DNA of 64,000 nucleotides from Vulcanimicrobiota bacterium (lineage in GTDB: Bacteria > Vulcanimicrobiota > Vulcanimicrobiia > Vulcanimicrobiales > Vulcanimicrobiaceae): positions 1-64,000 of the forward strand of contig JAAXCW010000002.1 of NCBI GenBank assembly GCA_013036095.1, read 5' to 3'. The position numbers and the translations under genes are program-made. The notes beneath the pieces were generated by a model that made no database searches, was not told the origin of the DNA, and saw only the letters and a program-made list of their open reading frames with translations. Below are positions 8,206-16,553 of this stretch, in pieces (position 1 is the stretch's first letter; every line of letters starts with the position of its first letter).

Positions 8206-9809
8206 CGGCCGACCAAACGCGCCGCGCATTGTGGACGCTCGGCGTGCTGGCAGCCGTTGTCCTGGGTTTTGTCTTGCGGCTCAAGGGCATCCACAACCCG
8301 CTGCTCGATCATCCCGGCTGGCGGCAGGGCGACGAGGCGTCTATCGCGCGCAATTTCGCAATGCTGCGGTACAACATTTTCTATCCGCAGACGAACTACA
8401 ACGGGCCGCCGCCCAACTACGTGGAGCTGGAGCTGCAAATCGTGCCGTTCCTGGCTGCGACGTTCTACAAACTCCTCGGCGTGCATGAAATCGCAGGACG
8501 CATCGTCACCATCGCCTTTAGCCTGGGAACGGTTGCCGTGCTGGCGCTGTTCGGGCGGTGGCTTTTCGCGAGCGCGACGGCGGGAATACTGGCCGCGCTT
8601 TTCTATGCGGTCATGCCCGGCAGCATATACTACGGGCGCACGTTCACGCCCGACGCGGCGATGGTCTTTTTCATGACCGCGGCACTCTACGCGACCGCGC
8701 GGCTGCTGATCGACCGGGAACGCTGGCGGATTCGCGACGTACTGACCTGCGCCGTTTTGATCGCGATGGCCCTATTGGCCAAGCCGGTCGCAGCCGTTGC
8801 GCTCGTGCCCATTCTAGTTTTGATCGCCGAACGAGCATACTCGGGCCGAACCTTCAGGCCTCTGGGAGCTTTGGCGCTCATTGCCGGGCCATTGCTCGTT
8901 CTCTGGGTGTACGATCGTATCGTCGGATCACATGCCGAATGGCATTGGGCCAGTGGAATTCTCGCGTTGCACGTCCTTCCGTCGCTGCGCACTTCGCTGG
9001 AAAGCGCCGGCGCGTTTGGCGCCAAGGCCGCGCAATTCCGCGTCATGCTCGGCGTGCTGGCCTACGGTATGGTTGGCCCGGCGATCTCGGCGGCCGCACT
9101 TCTGGGGCTCTTCGTAACGCCCGCGACCATCCGCTCGCGCTCGCTCCAGTGGGCTTGGCTGGCCGCGGGATTGGCATACATATTCGTCGTCGTGACGGTC
9201 GAACGCGTGGACTACTACACTTTTCCGCTTCTGCCGCTGGCGGCGCTGACCGCCGCCGGCTTTATGCAACGTCTGATCGCGGCGGTTGCCGGCAGCGCAG
9301 TTTCCGCCGCGGCAAAGTATGCCTGCGCCGCGCTCGCGGTGGTCGCGTTCGCCGCGACGATCTTTCAAAACCGTGAGATCGTCAAGCCGTATTATCGCTA
9401 CTCGAAAAGCGTCTACCGCAATGCGATCGCGCTTGACCGGATTCTTCCGCCTGCCGCGCTCGTCGTGATGGGCCACTACGATCCGTCGGTCCTCTACTAC
9501 ATCGCGCGGTACGGTTGGGAAGAGGACCCATACCTGTGGACGCCGTTCGATGAACAGAGCGCGATACGCAAAGGTGCGCGCTATTTCATTGCCATCGAAC
9601 GCAACCGTTTCAACCGCAACGTGGAGCTGTGCGCCTGGATGCAGCGTTTTCCTCTGCTGCAGACGGGGGCGCAATGGCCGGTCTACCGAACCGATCCGAA
9701 GCTCGTGAAGCCCGGCGCCGACGCTCAGTGGCGCGCCTTCCGCAACGCCGAAAAAGGCGGACACGCGCGGGATTGGCTGGCGGCGCACCGGCTCTGCTCG
9801 AACGTTTAG
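8181..9809 (+). CDS. ArnT/PMT-like (GT-C) membrane glycosyltransferase
   Basis: About 542 aa, polytopic. The segment DHPGWRQGDEASIARNF after the first membrane helix carries the acidic pair of the PMT_2/ArnT fold (GDEA), and YGRTFTPDAAMVFF matches the second luminal motif. Known: such enzymes transfer a sugar from a polyprenyl phosphate donor to lipid or protein outside the membrane. No ATG lies near the start; the frame overlaps the GtrA end, with TTG 8181 or CTG 8202 as candidates, so the start is approximate. A soluble tail of about 120 residues follows the membrane part. It converges with the next gene, overlapping it by 4 bases. Confidence 0.75.
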   Translation: MDVQARNLTADQTRRALWTLGVLAAVVLGFVLRLKGIHNPLLDHPGWRQGDEASIARNFAMLRYNIFYPQTNYNGPPPNYVELELQIVPFLAATFYKLLGVHEIAGRIVTIAFSLGTVAVLALFGRWLFASATAGILAALFYAVMPGSIYYGRTFTPDAAMVFFMTAALYATARLLIDRERWRIRDVLTCAVLIAMALLAKPVAAVALVPILVLIAERAYSGRTFRPLGALALIAGPLLVLWVYDRIVGSHAEWHWASGILALHVLPSLRTSLESAGAFGAKAAQFRVMLGVLAYGMVGPAISAAALLGLFVTPATIRSRSLQWAWLAAGLAYIFVVVTVERVDYYTFPLLPLAALTAAGFMQRLIAAVAGSAVSAAAKYACAALAVVAFAATIFQNREIVKPYYRYSKSVYRNAIALDRILPPAALVVMGHYDPSVLYYIARYGWEEDPYLWTPFDEQSAIRKGARYFIAIERNRFNRNVELCAWMQRFPLLQTGAQWPVYRTDPKLVKPGADAQWRAFRNAEKGGHARDWLAAHRLCSNV

Positions 9810-11779
9810 GGCGACGAAGCGACGTCATCGAACGCGGCGGTGCCGTCCGAACCTGTTGACGTCGCATGCAGCCGTAATTGAATTTGCGCTCCGCGAACGT
9901 ATCCGGCAAATCGAAAAGACTTTTCGACCGGACGCAAACCGGAACAGCCTCCGCGCCCGCGGTTCAGCACCGGCGCGACAAACGTATCGAGAATCCGCTC
10001 GGTCCCGATGCCGGTGCCTACCGGGTACACGATACCGGCCTGTACCGTCACCGGATCGCTCATGGCCCATGCCTTCAGCGTAATCGTCGTTGCCGCCCCG
10101 CGATAACGAAACGTTTGCGCGACGTATCCTGCCGAGCCGCCGGAAACGTCTAGCGCGGCGAACGGATTTCCCGCGGCCAAAGCCGGAAGACATTCACCGG
10201 CCGCGCCAATCTCAAACCGCGGAAATCCGTCGAATCGCCCCCGTGCTGTTGCGATCTGCGCCCAGCATCGGTACCCGAAGGTAAAATCGCCGTTCACGAT
10301 CTGCCAACCATTGCACGGCCGGGGCAATCCCGTTTGGCGAGCCCCGTTGAGCGCGCCCAGCGCCCAAGTTCGTACCGAGCCCGAGTATCTCAGCGCAAAC
10401 CGAGCCCGCAGGTCGCCGGGAGCCTCGAGGTCGGCGCGCTTTCCGCCGTATTCGTAGAGCAGACCGCGCGTCGAGATCGCGTCGGGACCGCTGTCGTCGT
10501 AATCGATCCAATCAAAGATTTTGGGAATCGTTATGGTCGAGCCCGCGGGCACGGTCTTTAAGACCCCGCCCGCAAGATCGCGCTCGAAAGCCGCGCGCGC
10601 GACACGCGCGGGCTCCTGGGCGCGCACAAGCTGTACGTTGGACGCGTACGCACCGGCGCCAAGGATTCCGCATAAGACGGCGGCAGCGATTCTCGCGCCG
10701 TTTCCAAAACGGGTTCGGACAGCGGCTGTCGCCGCCGATGCGAGCAGCAACGCCACGCCAAATGTCTGCAGGAACACCGGAAGATAACCGGTTCCAAGCC
10801 GCAGCTCGTGTTGATACTTCACTAGCAGTGCCACCGGAACCGCCGGTAATATCGCCGACACGACGCCCGTCCAAAGCGGAAGCCGTTTGGGGGCCGATCG
10901 TTCCACCGCCGCAAGCGCGAACCAGCCTACGACGGCGAATCCGGCGAAAGCACCGGCCGCAAAGACAGGAAACGACCGCAGCGGATCTGCGAACCAGTAC
11001 GCAAACGGCAGCGCCGCGGTAACTTGGTAGAATGCCGTTTTGAAAAAGGCGACGGGTTCGGCATTGACGGCGTAGAGGGCGTCCGGTGGAAGCTTCGCCC
11101 GGCCGTGGAGCACAAGTTCGAAGACGGCAAGCAGTGCCGCAATAATCACGTAGGGAGCGCTAGCGCGGAATGCCGCGCGCCAACTGCCGCTGAGCGGACG
11201 CGCGAGCAACGGATAGATCGCGCACAAGAGGTAGGCGTCTTCATACGTAAGCGCGGCTACGGCATAGAGCGCCACGGAGATCACGCCCATCGCCCGGCGC
11301 CGGCCCGCCAACGCAGCCCGAAACGCGATAAACGAACCGAACAGCGCGATGGCGACCATCTGCGGCATCGCATTGTATGCGATGAGCGCGTCCTGATACC
11401 CATGGATGAGAAACAGTGCGGCGGCAACGAGCGCGCAGAGCGCCGCAAACGCCGGCGTCGTATACGTTTGCACGCATCGCCGGAACATCTCCAGTGCGGC
11501 CAGCGTTGCCGCTGCCAAAAATATCTTGTAAGCGACGAGGTGCGTGAAGAGGTCGAAGACGAGGTATTTTTCGGCGATCAGCCCCGGGTAGAATCGCCCG
11601 TTTCCAAAGAACCAGACTTGGAACGCATGCCCCATCGCCTGCCATAACGTGATGCGATCGGCGCCAAGAACGCCGGTCAGCGCGGAATAAAAAGCATCGT
11701 CGGCCATCCACCCACTGGCCAGAGCGGGCGCTATCACGAACAGGGCAAGCGCCACGACGGCGGCTGGGAGCCACCGCAT
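9806..11779 (-). CDS. Large polytopic membrane protein with extracytoplasmic C-terminal domain
   Basis: A 657-aa protein. Roughly residues 1-400 hold about ten hydrophobic segments with an early acidic pair (MADDAFYSAL near 25), as in GT-C transferases or GtrII-like glucosyltransferases. Residues about 400-657 are soluble, with an even spread of Gly and aromatics, IPKIFDWIDYDD, and a beta-rich end that could be a carbohydrate-binding-type sandwich. I do not recognise the family with certainty. Neighbours are glycosyltransferases on the other strand and a TPR lipoprotein 2 bases upstream, so an envelope glycan role is likely but inferred. Confidence 0.6.
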   Translation of the reverse strand: MRWLPAAVVALALFVIAPALASGWMADDAFYSALTGVLGADRITLWQAMGHAFQVWFFGNGRFYPGLIAEKYLVFDLFTHLVAYKIFLAAATLAALEMFRRCVQTYTTPAFAALCALVAAALFLIHGYQDALIAYNAMPQMVAIALFGSFIAFRAALAGRRRAMGVISVALYAVAALTYEDAYLLCAIYPLLARPLSGSWRAAFRASAPYVIIAALLAVFELVLHGRAKLPPDALYAVNAEPVAFFKTAFYQVTAALPFAYWFADPLRSFPVFAAGAFAGFAVVGWFALAAVERSAPKRLPLWTGVVSAILPAVPVALLVKYQHELRLGTGYLPVFLQTFGVALLLASAATAAVRTRFGNGARIAAAVLCGILGAGAYASNVQLVRAQEPARVARAAFERDLAGGVLKTVPAGSTITIPKIFDWIDYDDSGPDAISTRGLLYEYGGKRADLEAPGDLRARFALRYSGSVRTWALGALNGARQTGLPRPCNGWQIVNGDFTFGYRCWAQIATARGRFDGFPRFEIGAAGECLPALAAGNPFAALDVSGGSAGYVAQTFRYRGAATTITLKAWAMSDPVTVQAGIVYPVGTGIGTERILDTFVAPVLNRGRGGCSGLRPVEKSFRFAGYVRGAQIQLRLHATSTGSDGTAAFDDVASSP

Positions 11780-11781
11780 CT

Positions 11782-12438
11782 TTACGGCAGCGGCAGCAGC
11801 GAACCCGAGACAGCCGTCGCCCCCGCCTTTTCGGCCGCCGGAACGCCCGACTCCACCAGCTGGCGGTAAATGATGAGGCGGTTAGTGTTACGGGCAATCT
11901 GTCTCTGCAATTCGTACGAGTCCTCGATCGCGCGCGTCAAATCTTGCGTGTCATACGTATAAGCGAAACGGTGCAGACTGTGTACGATGAGTTTGTTTTG
12001 CAGGCGTAACGCATCGAAGGCCGCTTGGATCTCGGCCGCCGCGGCGCGGTAGGTCGGATAATTCGATAAGACGATCGCGCGTTTGAGTCTTGCGTCGTCG
12101 ATCTGCGATCTGAGCGCTTGCAGGCGCACGTTCGTCGGATCGTATTTCTGAGCGGAGCTAATTGTCGCCAGGGCGTCGTCATAGTTTCCGGTGCGAAAAT
12201 CGGCATCGGCGATACTGCCGGCAGCGTTGGAAAATCCAGCTCTGGCGCGCGCATCGGTCGGGCTGACATGCAGCGCGAGCCGGTAGGCCGTCGCCGCTTC
12301 GTGCAGGCTTCCATTCGCCAGCGCAGCATCGCCCTGATGCACTCGCGTGTCCACGAGCCAGCGTTCGATCGGTCCGGCGCAGCCGCTCGCGCCAAGCGCG
12401 ATCGCCGAGATGCAGGCCAATATCCTGATCCAATGCAT
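11782..12438 (-). CDS. TPR-containing lipoprotein
   Basis: A 218-aa protein with a signal peptide and lipobox (LGASGC, Cys at about 20). Tetratricopeptide-like helices follow: GDAALANGSLHEAATAYRLA near 40-60 and ADFRTGNYDDALATISSAQK near 80-100. The rest is helical (ARLKRAIVLSNY and on). I chose the ATG at 12438 because it begins the signal peptide. Known: TPR lipoproteins act as scaffolds at the inner face of the outer membrane or outer face of the inner membrane. It lies between the Amj flippase (2 bases upstream) and the large membrane protein, so a cell-envelope assembly role is inferred. Confidence 0.7.
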   Translation of the reverse strand: MHWIRILACISAIALGASGCAGPIERWLVDTRVHQGDAALANGSLHEAATAYRLALHVSPTDARARAGFSNAAGSIADADFRTGNYDDALATISSAQKYDPTNVRLQALRSQIDDARLKRAIVLSNYPTYRAAAAEIQAAFDALRLQNKLIVHSLHRFAYTYDTQDLTRAIEDSYELQRQIARNTNRLIIYRQLVESGVPAAEKAGATAVSGSLLPLP

Positions 12439-12440
12439 GG

Positions 12441-13256
12441 TTAGCGGTTTACCAAATGCGCGACGACCGTAATGATCCAGGCCGCCGGCCACAACAAAGC
12501 TTGAGAAAGAACCCACCCGATGATAGCCGTAAGAGCTAGATAGAAGACCATCGCCTTAACTTCCTCGTGCGGCCGCTCTCCTTTGGCCGCCTCGTCGACG
12601 ATCATTGACGACGTCGGGTCGACAAAAAACGTAAACGCGATCGTCCCGATGCCGTTGACGACTCCCGACGCGCCCGCCGCGGTTCTGGCAAAGTTCACGT
12701 CCACGACGCTCGCATAATAGGCGGCGACCACGCCGATCGCATACACCGCGGTGACGACGACGTTAAAAACCAGCAGCCGCGTTGGAATGTGACGGATAGA
12801 GAATGAAAAGATTTCACGATAGTGCGGCACCCGTAGATGCCGCAGGACGTCCAGCATCACGCGCAGATCAAAGAGCCTTGCAAGCGAGTGCGGAATCGAC
12901 TTTGTCCGTTCGAACGACCTGACACCCCGCACGTACAAGTACGTGAACAAGGGCAGCAGGAGAGCGCCCACAATCGTCCCTAGGGTCCCGCCGATAATGA
13001 TCGCGCGCAACTGCCATTCAAATAGGTGCTGAACGCCCGCGATAAGAGCGAGAGGTTCCGGATGATGCAGGGACAGCGCCCTTACAGTGTTCCCGGCAGT
13101 GTCGGATAAAGGCGCGAGCATCAGCGTCAATACCAAGCTCGCGAGCCGGCTTGCCGTTACGAACAAGTTGAAGAGCGAGATCGATGTGGCGATTCGTCCC
13201 GTACGGACACCTGCCAAGCGCGCCGCATAGGCGCCGATTTGAATAACTTGAATCAA
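12441..13256 (-). CDS. amj: Amj-type alternate lipid II flippase (DUF2837)
   Basis: About 271 aa, polytopic, with the family hallmark ARLAGVRTGRIATSISLFN followed by SRLASL, plus SIRHIPTRLLVFN and VDPTSSMIVDEAAKGE further on. Known: Amj of Bacillus subtilis (YdaH) moves lipid II across the membrane and can replace MurJ; its length is about the same. The start is unsure: TTG 13256 is the first standard start, but hydrophobic residues continue in frame upstream into the M16 gene end, so translation may begin earlier at an unusual codon. It follows an M16 peptidase and precedes a TPR lipoprotein. Confidence 0.8.
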   Translation of the reverse strand: MIQVIQIGAYAARLAGVRTGRIATSISLFNLFVTASRLASLVLTLMLAPLSDTAGNTVRALSLHHPEPLALIAGVQHLFEWQLRAIIIGGTLGTIVGALLLPLFTYLYVRGVRSFERTKSIPHSLARLFDLRVMLDVLRHLRVPHYREIFSFSIRHIPTRLLVFNVVVTAVYAIGVVAAYYASVVDVNFARTAAGASGVVNGIGTIAFTFFVDPTSSMIVDEAAKGERPHEEVKAMVFYLALTAIIGWVLSQALLWPAAWIITVVAHLVNR

Positions 13257-13323
13257 CGCGTTGACGCCGACGGCAACGTAGAGCTGCCACGACCAAAACG
13301 GTATTACCGCCGGAGCGGCGTGA

Positions 13324-14580
13324 TTAAGCAGCGCTGCGATTCCACTCGACGGAAGACTCGTCGACGGGGCCCAGCACGCACAAACCGAGATTCTCTTCTC
13401 GGAGCAACTCCTGCGCCAGTTCTTGGATCTCCGGCGCCGTGACCGCTTCGACTTTGGCGACGATCTCGTCAATCGGGAGATCTCGGCCCAGCGAGAACTC
13501 GCTGCGGCCCAGCCGGATCATCCGGCCGGACGTGCTCTCGAGCGAAAGCGAGAGGCTTCCTTTAATATGTTCTTTCGCCAGGCGCAGCTCGGCGTCACCG
13601 ACCGCGGTATTTTTGATCTGCGCGAACTGATCGCCGATCACGGCAACGCATTCGCCGACCGATTGGGGCGACGTGCCCGCATACACCGCGAAAAGTCCGG
13701 CTCCGCGATAGGCAGCTTGGAAAGAATACACCGTGTAGACGAGCCCGCGCTTCTCGCGAATCTCCTGGAACAAGCGGCTCGACATGCCGCCGCCAAGTAT
13801 CGTGTCGAGCACCGAGAGCACGTAACGGCGCTCGTCGCGCACCGAAAGTCCCGTCGTGCCCAACACGACATAAGCTTGCTCGCTGTCCTTGGGCCGAAAT
13901 AAAGAGGCCGGCGTGGGGGGCGGGTTTTCCGGGACCGGCAGCGCGCACGTTCCTTGGAAGGGCGCCAGCACGCGTTCGAGCATCTCCACCAACGCGTCGT
14001 GGTCAACGTTGCCGGCCGATGCTACGACCACGGAATTGGGCGCATAGTGCCGTTTCATGTGCTGCCGCAAATCGTCTTGCGTGAGTTTCGTCACGGTATC
14101 GGCAAAGCCGATGGTCGGCGAACCGAGGTTGCTGCCGCGCCACATCGTTTGAATGAAGAGATCGTGAATCAACTCGTCCGGAGAGTCGTCGTACATTTTG
14201 ATCTCTTCCAGAACGACTTTTTGCTCTTTGGCGAGCTCCGACGGATCGAAGCGCGAGTTCAGGAACATGTCGGAAAGCACGTCGACCGCTAACGGAAGGT
14301 GCACGTCCATGACCTTTGCGTAGTAACAGGTCGCTTCTTTGTCGGTGAAAGCGTTGAGGTTTCCGCCGACGCCATCCATCTCTTCGGCGATCTCGCGCGC
14401 CGTGCGGCGCTGCGTTCCTTTGAAGAGCATGTGCTCGACCAAATGCGAAACGCCGCGCAGCTGAGGCTGCTCGACGGCCGAACCGACGTCGGCCCAGATG
14501 CCGATTGAGGCCGAACGAAAGCCCGGCATCGATTCGCTGATGACCCGGACACCGTTGGAGAGGAGGCTTTTTCGGTACAC
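13324..14580 (-). CDS. M16-family zinc peptidase, processing-peptidase type
   Basis: At 418 aa it has the inverted zinc motif HLVEH at residues 46-50, the downstream metal-ligand region KVVLEEIKMYDD near 121-132, and the C-terminal GGGMSSRLFQEIREKRGLVY segment. These are features of mitochondrial-processing-peptidase-like bacterial enzymes such as YmxG. There is no signal peptide, so it is probably cytosolic. The start is GTG 14580. It sits between a small secreted protein (10 bases upstream) and amj. Substrates are unknown. A second, double-length M16 enzyme with a signal peptide lies at 59.5-62.2 kb. Confidence 0.9.
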   Translation of the reverse strand: MYRKSLLSNGVRVISESMPGFRSASIGIWADVGSAVEQPQLRGVSHLVEHMLFKGTQRRTAREIAEEMDGVGGNLNAFTDKEATCYYAKVMDVHLPLAVDVLSDMFLNSRFDPSELAKEQKVVLEEIKMYDDSPDELIHDLFIQTMWRGSNLGSPTIGFADTVTKLTQDDLRQHMKRHYAPNSVVVASAGNVDHDALVEMLERVLAPFQGTCALPVPENPPPTPASLFRPKDSEQAYVVLGTTGLSVRDERRYVLSVLDTILGGGMSSRLFQEIREKRGLVYTVYSFQAAYRGAGLFAVYAGTSPQSVGECVAVIGDQFAQIKNTAVGDAELRLAKEHIKGSLSLSLESTSGRMIRLGRSEFSLGRDLPIDEIVAKVEAVTAPEIQELAQELLREENLGLCVLGPVDESSVEWNRSAA

Positions 14581-14590
14581 TAGAGCCTCC

Positions 14591-15133
14591 TCACTTTAAA
14601 GTTGTACGGGCCCACTCCTGGTCCCAGTAGACGCCGCGACTCGCGCGCATGCGGCGGATCAACGCATCCATGCGTTCTCCGCGGCGAACGCTTACCGTGA
14701 AGACCGCACGCGAACTGGGCTGTGCGAGGTCGCCTGCCACAATGACGTCCTTACCCACCTGCAGCGGCACGCTCGCCCAAACGTCCACCTCGTCGACCGG
14801 AGCGGCCGTAAAGCTTATGCGCGCCAGTGAGGCTATCTCGTCCAAGAATTGATCGCGCGTGAGCGCATGGTGGAAGTGCTCGCCCGAGACGCGCAAGCCC
14901 GCGACGTCATGGCTGCCGAAGCCGTTCACATAGACGTTGAGGACCTGCGCGGGCCACTCGGTGCGAAACAGTGCGCGGCCAATTCCGACGGCCAAATCTT
15001 TGCGGTTGCCTGAAGCGCGCGCGTTCGCATCAAGCCGGTCAATGCCGGGCGGCGCCACCGGAAAGAGCTGCGCGAGCAGAACGAGCGCGCTAATAACTTT
15101 GAGCAAAATACGCGTTGACCACAGCGGGCTCAC
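14591..15133 (-). CDS. Small exported or membrane-anchored protein of unknown function
   Basis: A 180-aa protein with a basic start and one hydrophobic stretch (LLKVISALVLLAQLFPVA) that looks like a signal peptide or anchor. The rest is soluble, with a central GFGSHDVAGLRVSGEHFHH and an Arg-rich end. I do not recognise a family. GTG 15133 overlaps the proS 3' end by 44 bases; TTG 15106 is an alternative that shortens both the overlap and the signal. Position between proS and the M16 peptidase, with very short spacing, suggests cotranscription. Confidence 0.55.
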   Translation of the reverse strand: MSPLWSTRILLKVISALVLLAQLFPVAPPGIDRLDANARASGNRKDLAVGIGRALFRTEWPAQVLNVYVNGFGSHDVAGLRVSGEHFHHALTRDQFLDEIASLARISFTAAPVDEVDVWASVPLQVGKDVIVAGDLAQPSSRAVFTVSVRRGERMDALIRRMRASRGVYWDQEWARTTLK

Positions 15134-16553
15134 CGCAGGCGACGCAACTGGCTCCGGGCTGTTGCAATTCGCGCATGACGCGCGTCGTCGCCGACGTTTG
15201 GTTCTTGACCTCCGCTTCGCATTGCGGCCGGTTGCACCATGGAATGTCGATCATCCCCGCGCGATTCTTGCACTGCTCGAAGAACGTTGCGCGATCCCTC
15301 GGCGCGAAGGTGTGGCTCTCGAGAAATGTTTTTGCTTGGGCGAAAAGCGATGCTTGAATCGAGGTCAGCTGCTCGCGCAAAGTCGTGCTCAATGCGTCAA
15401 AGGCAACAGAAACGCGCGACCCCTCTTCACCCTTTTGCTTATCCCGGCGCACCAGCGATACGGAGCCCGCCTCCAGATCGCGCGGCCCGATCTCGATTCT
15501 CACGGGCACGCCGCGCATCTCCCAGTCACTATACTTAAATCCCGGGGAACGATCGCGATCGTCTACGCGTACGCGGAAGCCCGCGGCGCGCAGCGTCTTC
15601 CCGAGCTCGCGAGCTTTCTCCAAGGGAGCGCGCTCTTCACCCTTGACGATGGGCACGATCACCGCTTCGAGAGGCGCGAGCTTGGGGGGAAGGCGCAGCC
15701 CGCGATCGTCGCCGTGCACCATAATCACCGCTCCGAGCATGCGCCACGAAATACCCCACGACGTCGTGAAGACGTGCTTCAGCTGCTGATCGGCGTCGGT
15801 AAACGTGATGTCGTATGCGCGCGCGAAGTTTTGCCCAAGGTCGTGCGACGTGCCGGACTGCAGCGCTTTGCCATCCGGCATGAGCGCCTCTATAGAATAG
15901 GTCTCCACGGCTCCGGGAAAACGTTCGCTTGCGCTCTTGCGTCCTGAATAGACGGGAATTGCCGCAACGTTTTCGGCGAAATCGCGATAGACTTCGAGCA
16001 TTTGCTCGGTTTCGGCGCGCCCTTCTTCCGCCGTCGCGTGCGCGGTGTGTCCTTCTTGCCAAAGAAACTCCATCGTGCGCAGAAAGGGCCGGGTCGCTTT
16101 TTCCCAACGCACGACGTTGCACCATTGATTGATCAGCACGGGCAGGTCGCGGTGCGACTGAATCCATTTCGCATACATGACGCCGATGATGACTTCGGAG
16201 GTCGGACGAATGGCCAGACGCTCTTCGAGCTTCTCTTGACCGCCCTGCGTCACCCAAGCGACCTCGGGTGCAAAACCCTCCACGTGCTCGGCTTCGCGAA
16301 CGAGCAGACTTTCGGGTATCAACAGCGGGAAATACGCGTTCTCATGACCCGTCTCTTTGAAACGCGTATCCAGCTCGCGCTGCACATTTTCCCACATTCC
16401 AAAGCCGTACGGACGCAGCACCACGCATCCGCGCACGGGCGCATACGATACGAGCTCGGCCTTCAGGCAGGCCGCGGTATACCATGCAGAAAGATCCGCG
16501 CCTTTGGGCGGGATCTCTTTGACGAGTGGTTCTTGCGCCGGAAGTTCTGCCAT
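15090..16553 (-). CDS. proS: Prolyl-tRNA synthetase, type 3 (archaeal/eukaryotic-like)
   Basis: A 487-aa class II synthetase that charges tRNA-Pro. It has GCVVLRPYGFGMWENVQREL, the class II motif RPTSEVIIG, motif 2 near WEKATRPFLRTMEFLWQEGHTAH, and motif 3 in HGDDRGLRLPPKLAP. It lacks the editing insertion of the longer bacterial form and has the C-terminal zinc-type module (CNRPQCEAEV, CVACGEP) ending in Tyr, both marks of the archaeal/eukaryotic type. The ATG at 16553 overlaps the upstream stop by 4 bases (ATGA). This gene usually follows rseP or ispG in Firmicutes; here it lies about 4 kb away with plus-strand genes between. Confidence 0.95.
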   Translation of the reverse strand: MAELPAQEPLVKEIPPKGADLSAWYTAACLKAELVSYAPVRGCVVLRPYGFGMWENVQRELDTRFKETGHENAYFPLLIPESLLVREAEHVEGFAPEVAWVTQGGQEKLEERLAIRPTSEVIIGVMYAKWIQSHRDLPVLINQWCNVVRWEKATRPFLRTMEFLWQEGHTAHATAEEGRAETEQMLEVYRDFAENVAAIPVYSGRKSASERFPGAVETYSIEALMPDGKALQSGTSHDLGQNFARAYDITFTDADQQLKHVFTTSWGISWRMLGAVIMVHGDDRGLRLPPKLAPLEAVIVPIVKGEERAPLEKARELGKTLRAAGFRVRVDDRDRSPGFKYSDWEMRGVPVRIEIGPRDLEAGSVSLVRRDKQKGEEGSRVSVAFDALSTTLREQLTSIQASLFAQAKTFLESHTFAPRDRATFFEQCKNRAGMIDIPWCNRPQCEAEVKNQTSATTRVMRELQQPGASCVACGEPAVVNAYFAQSY

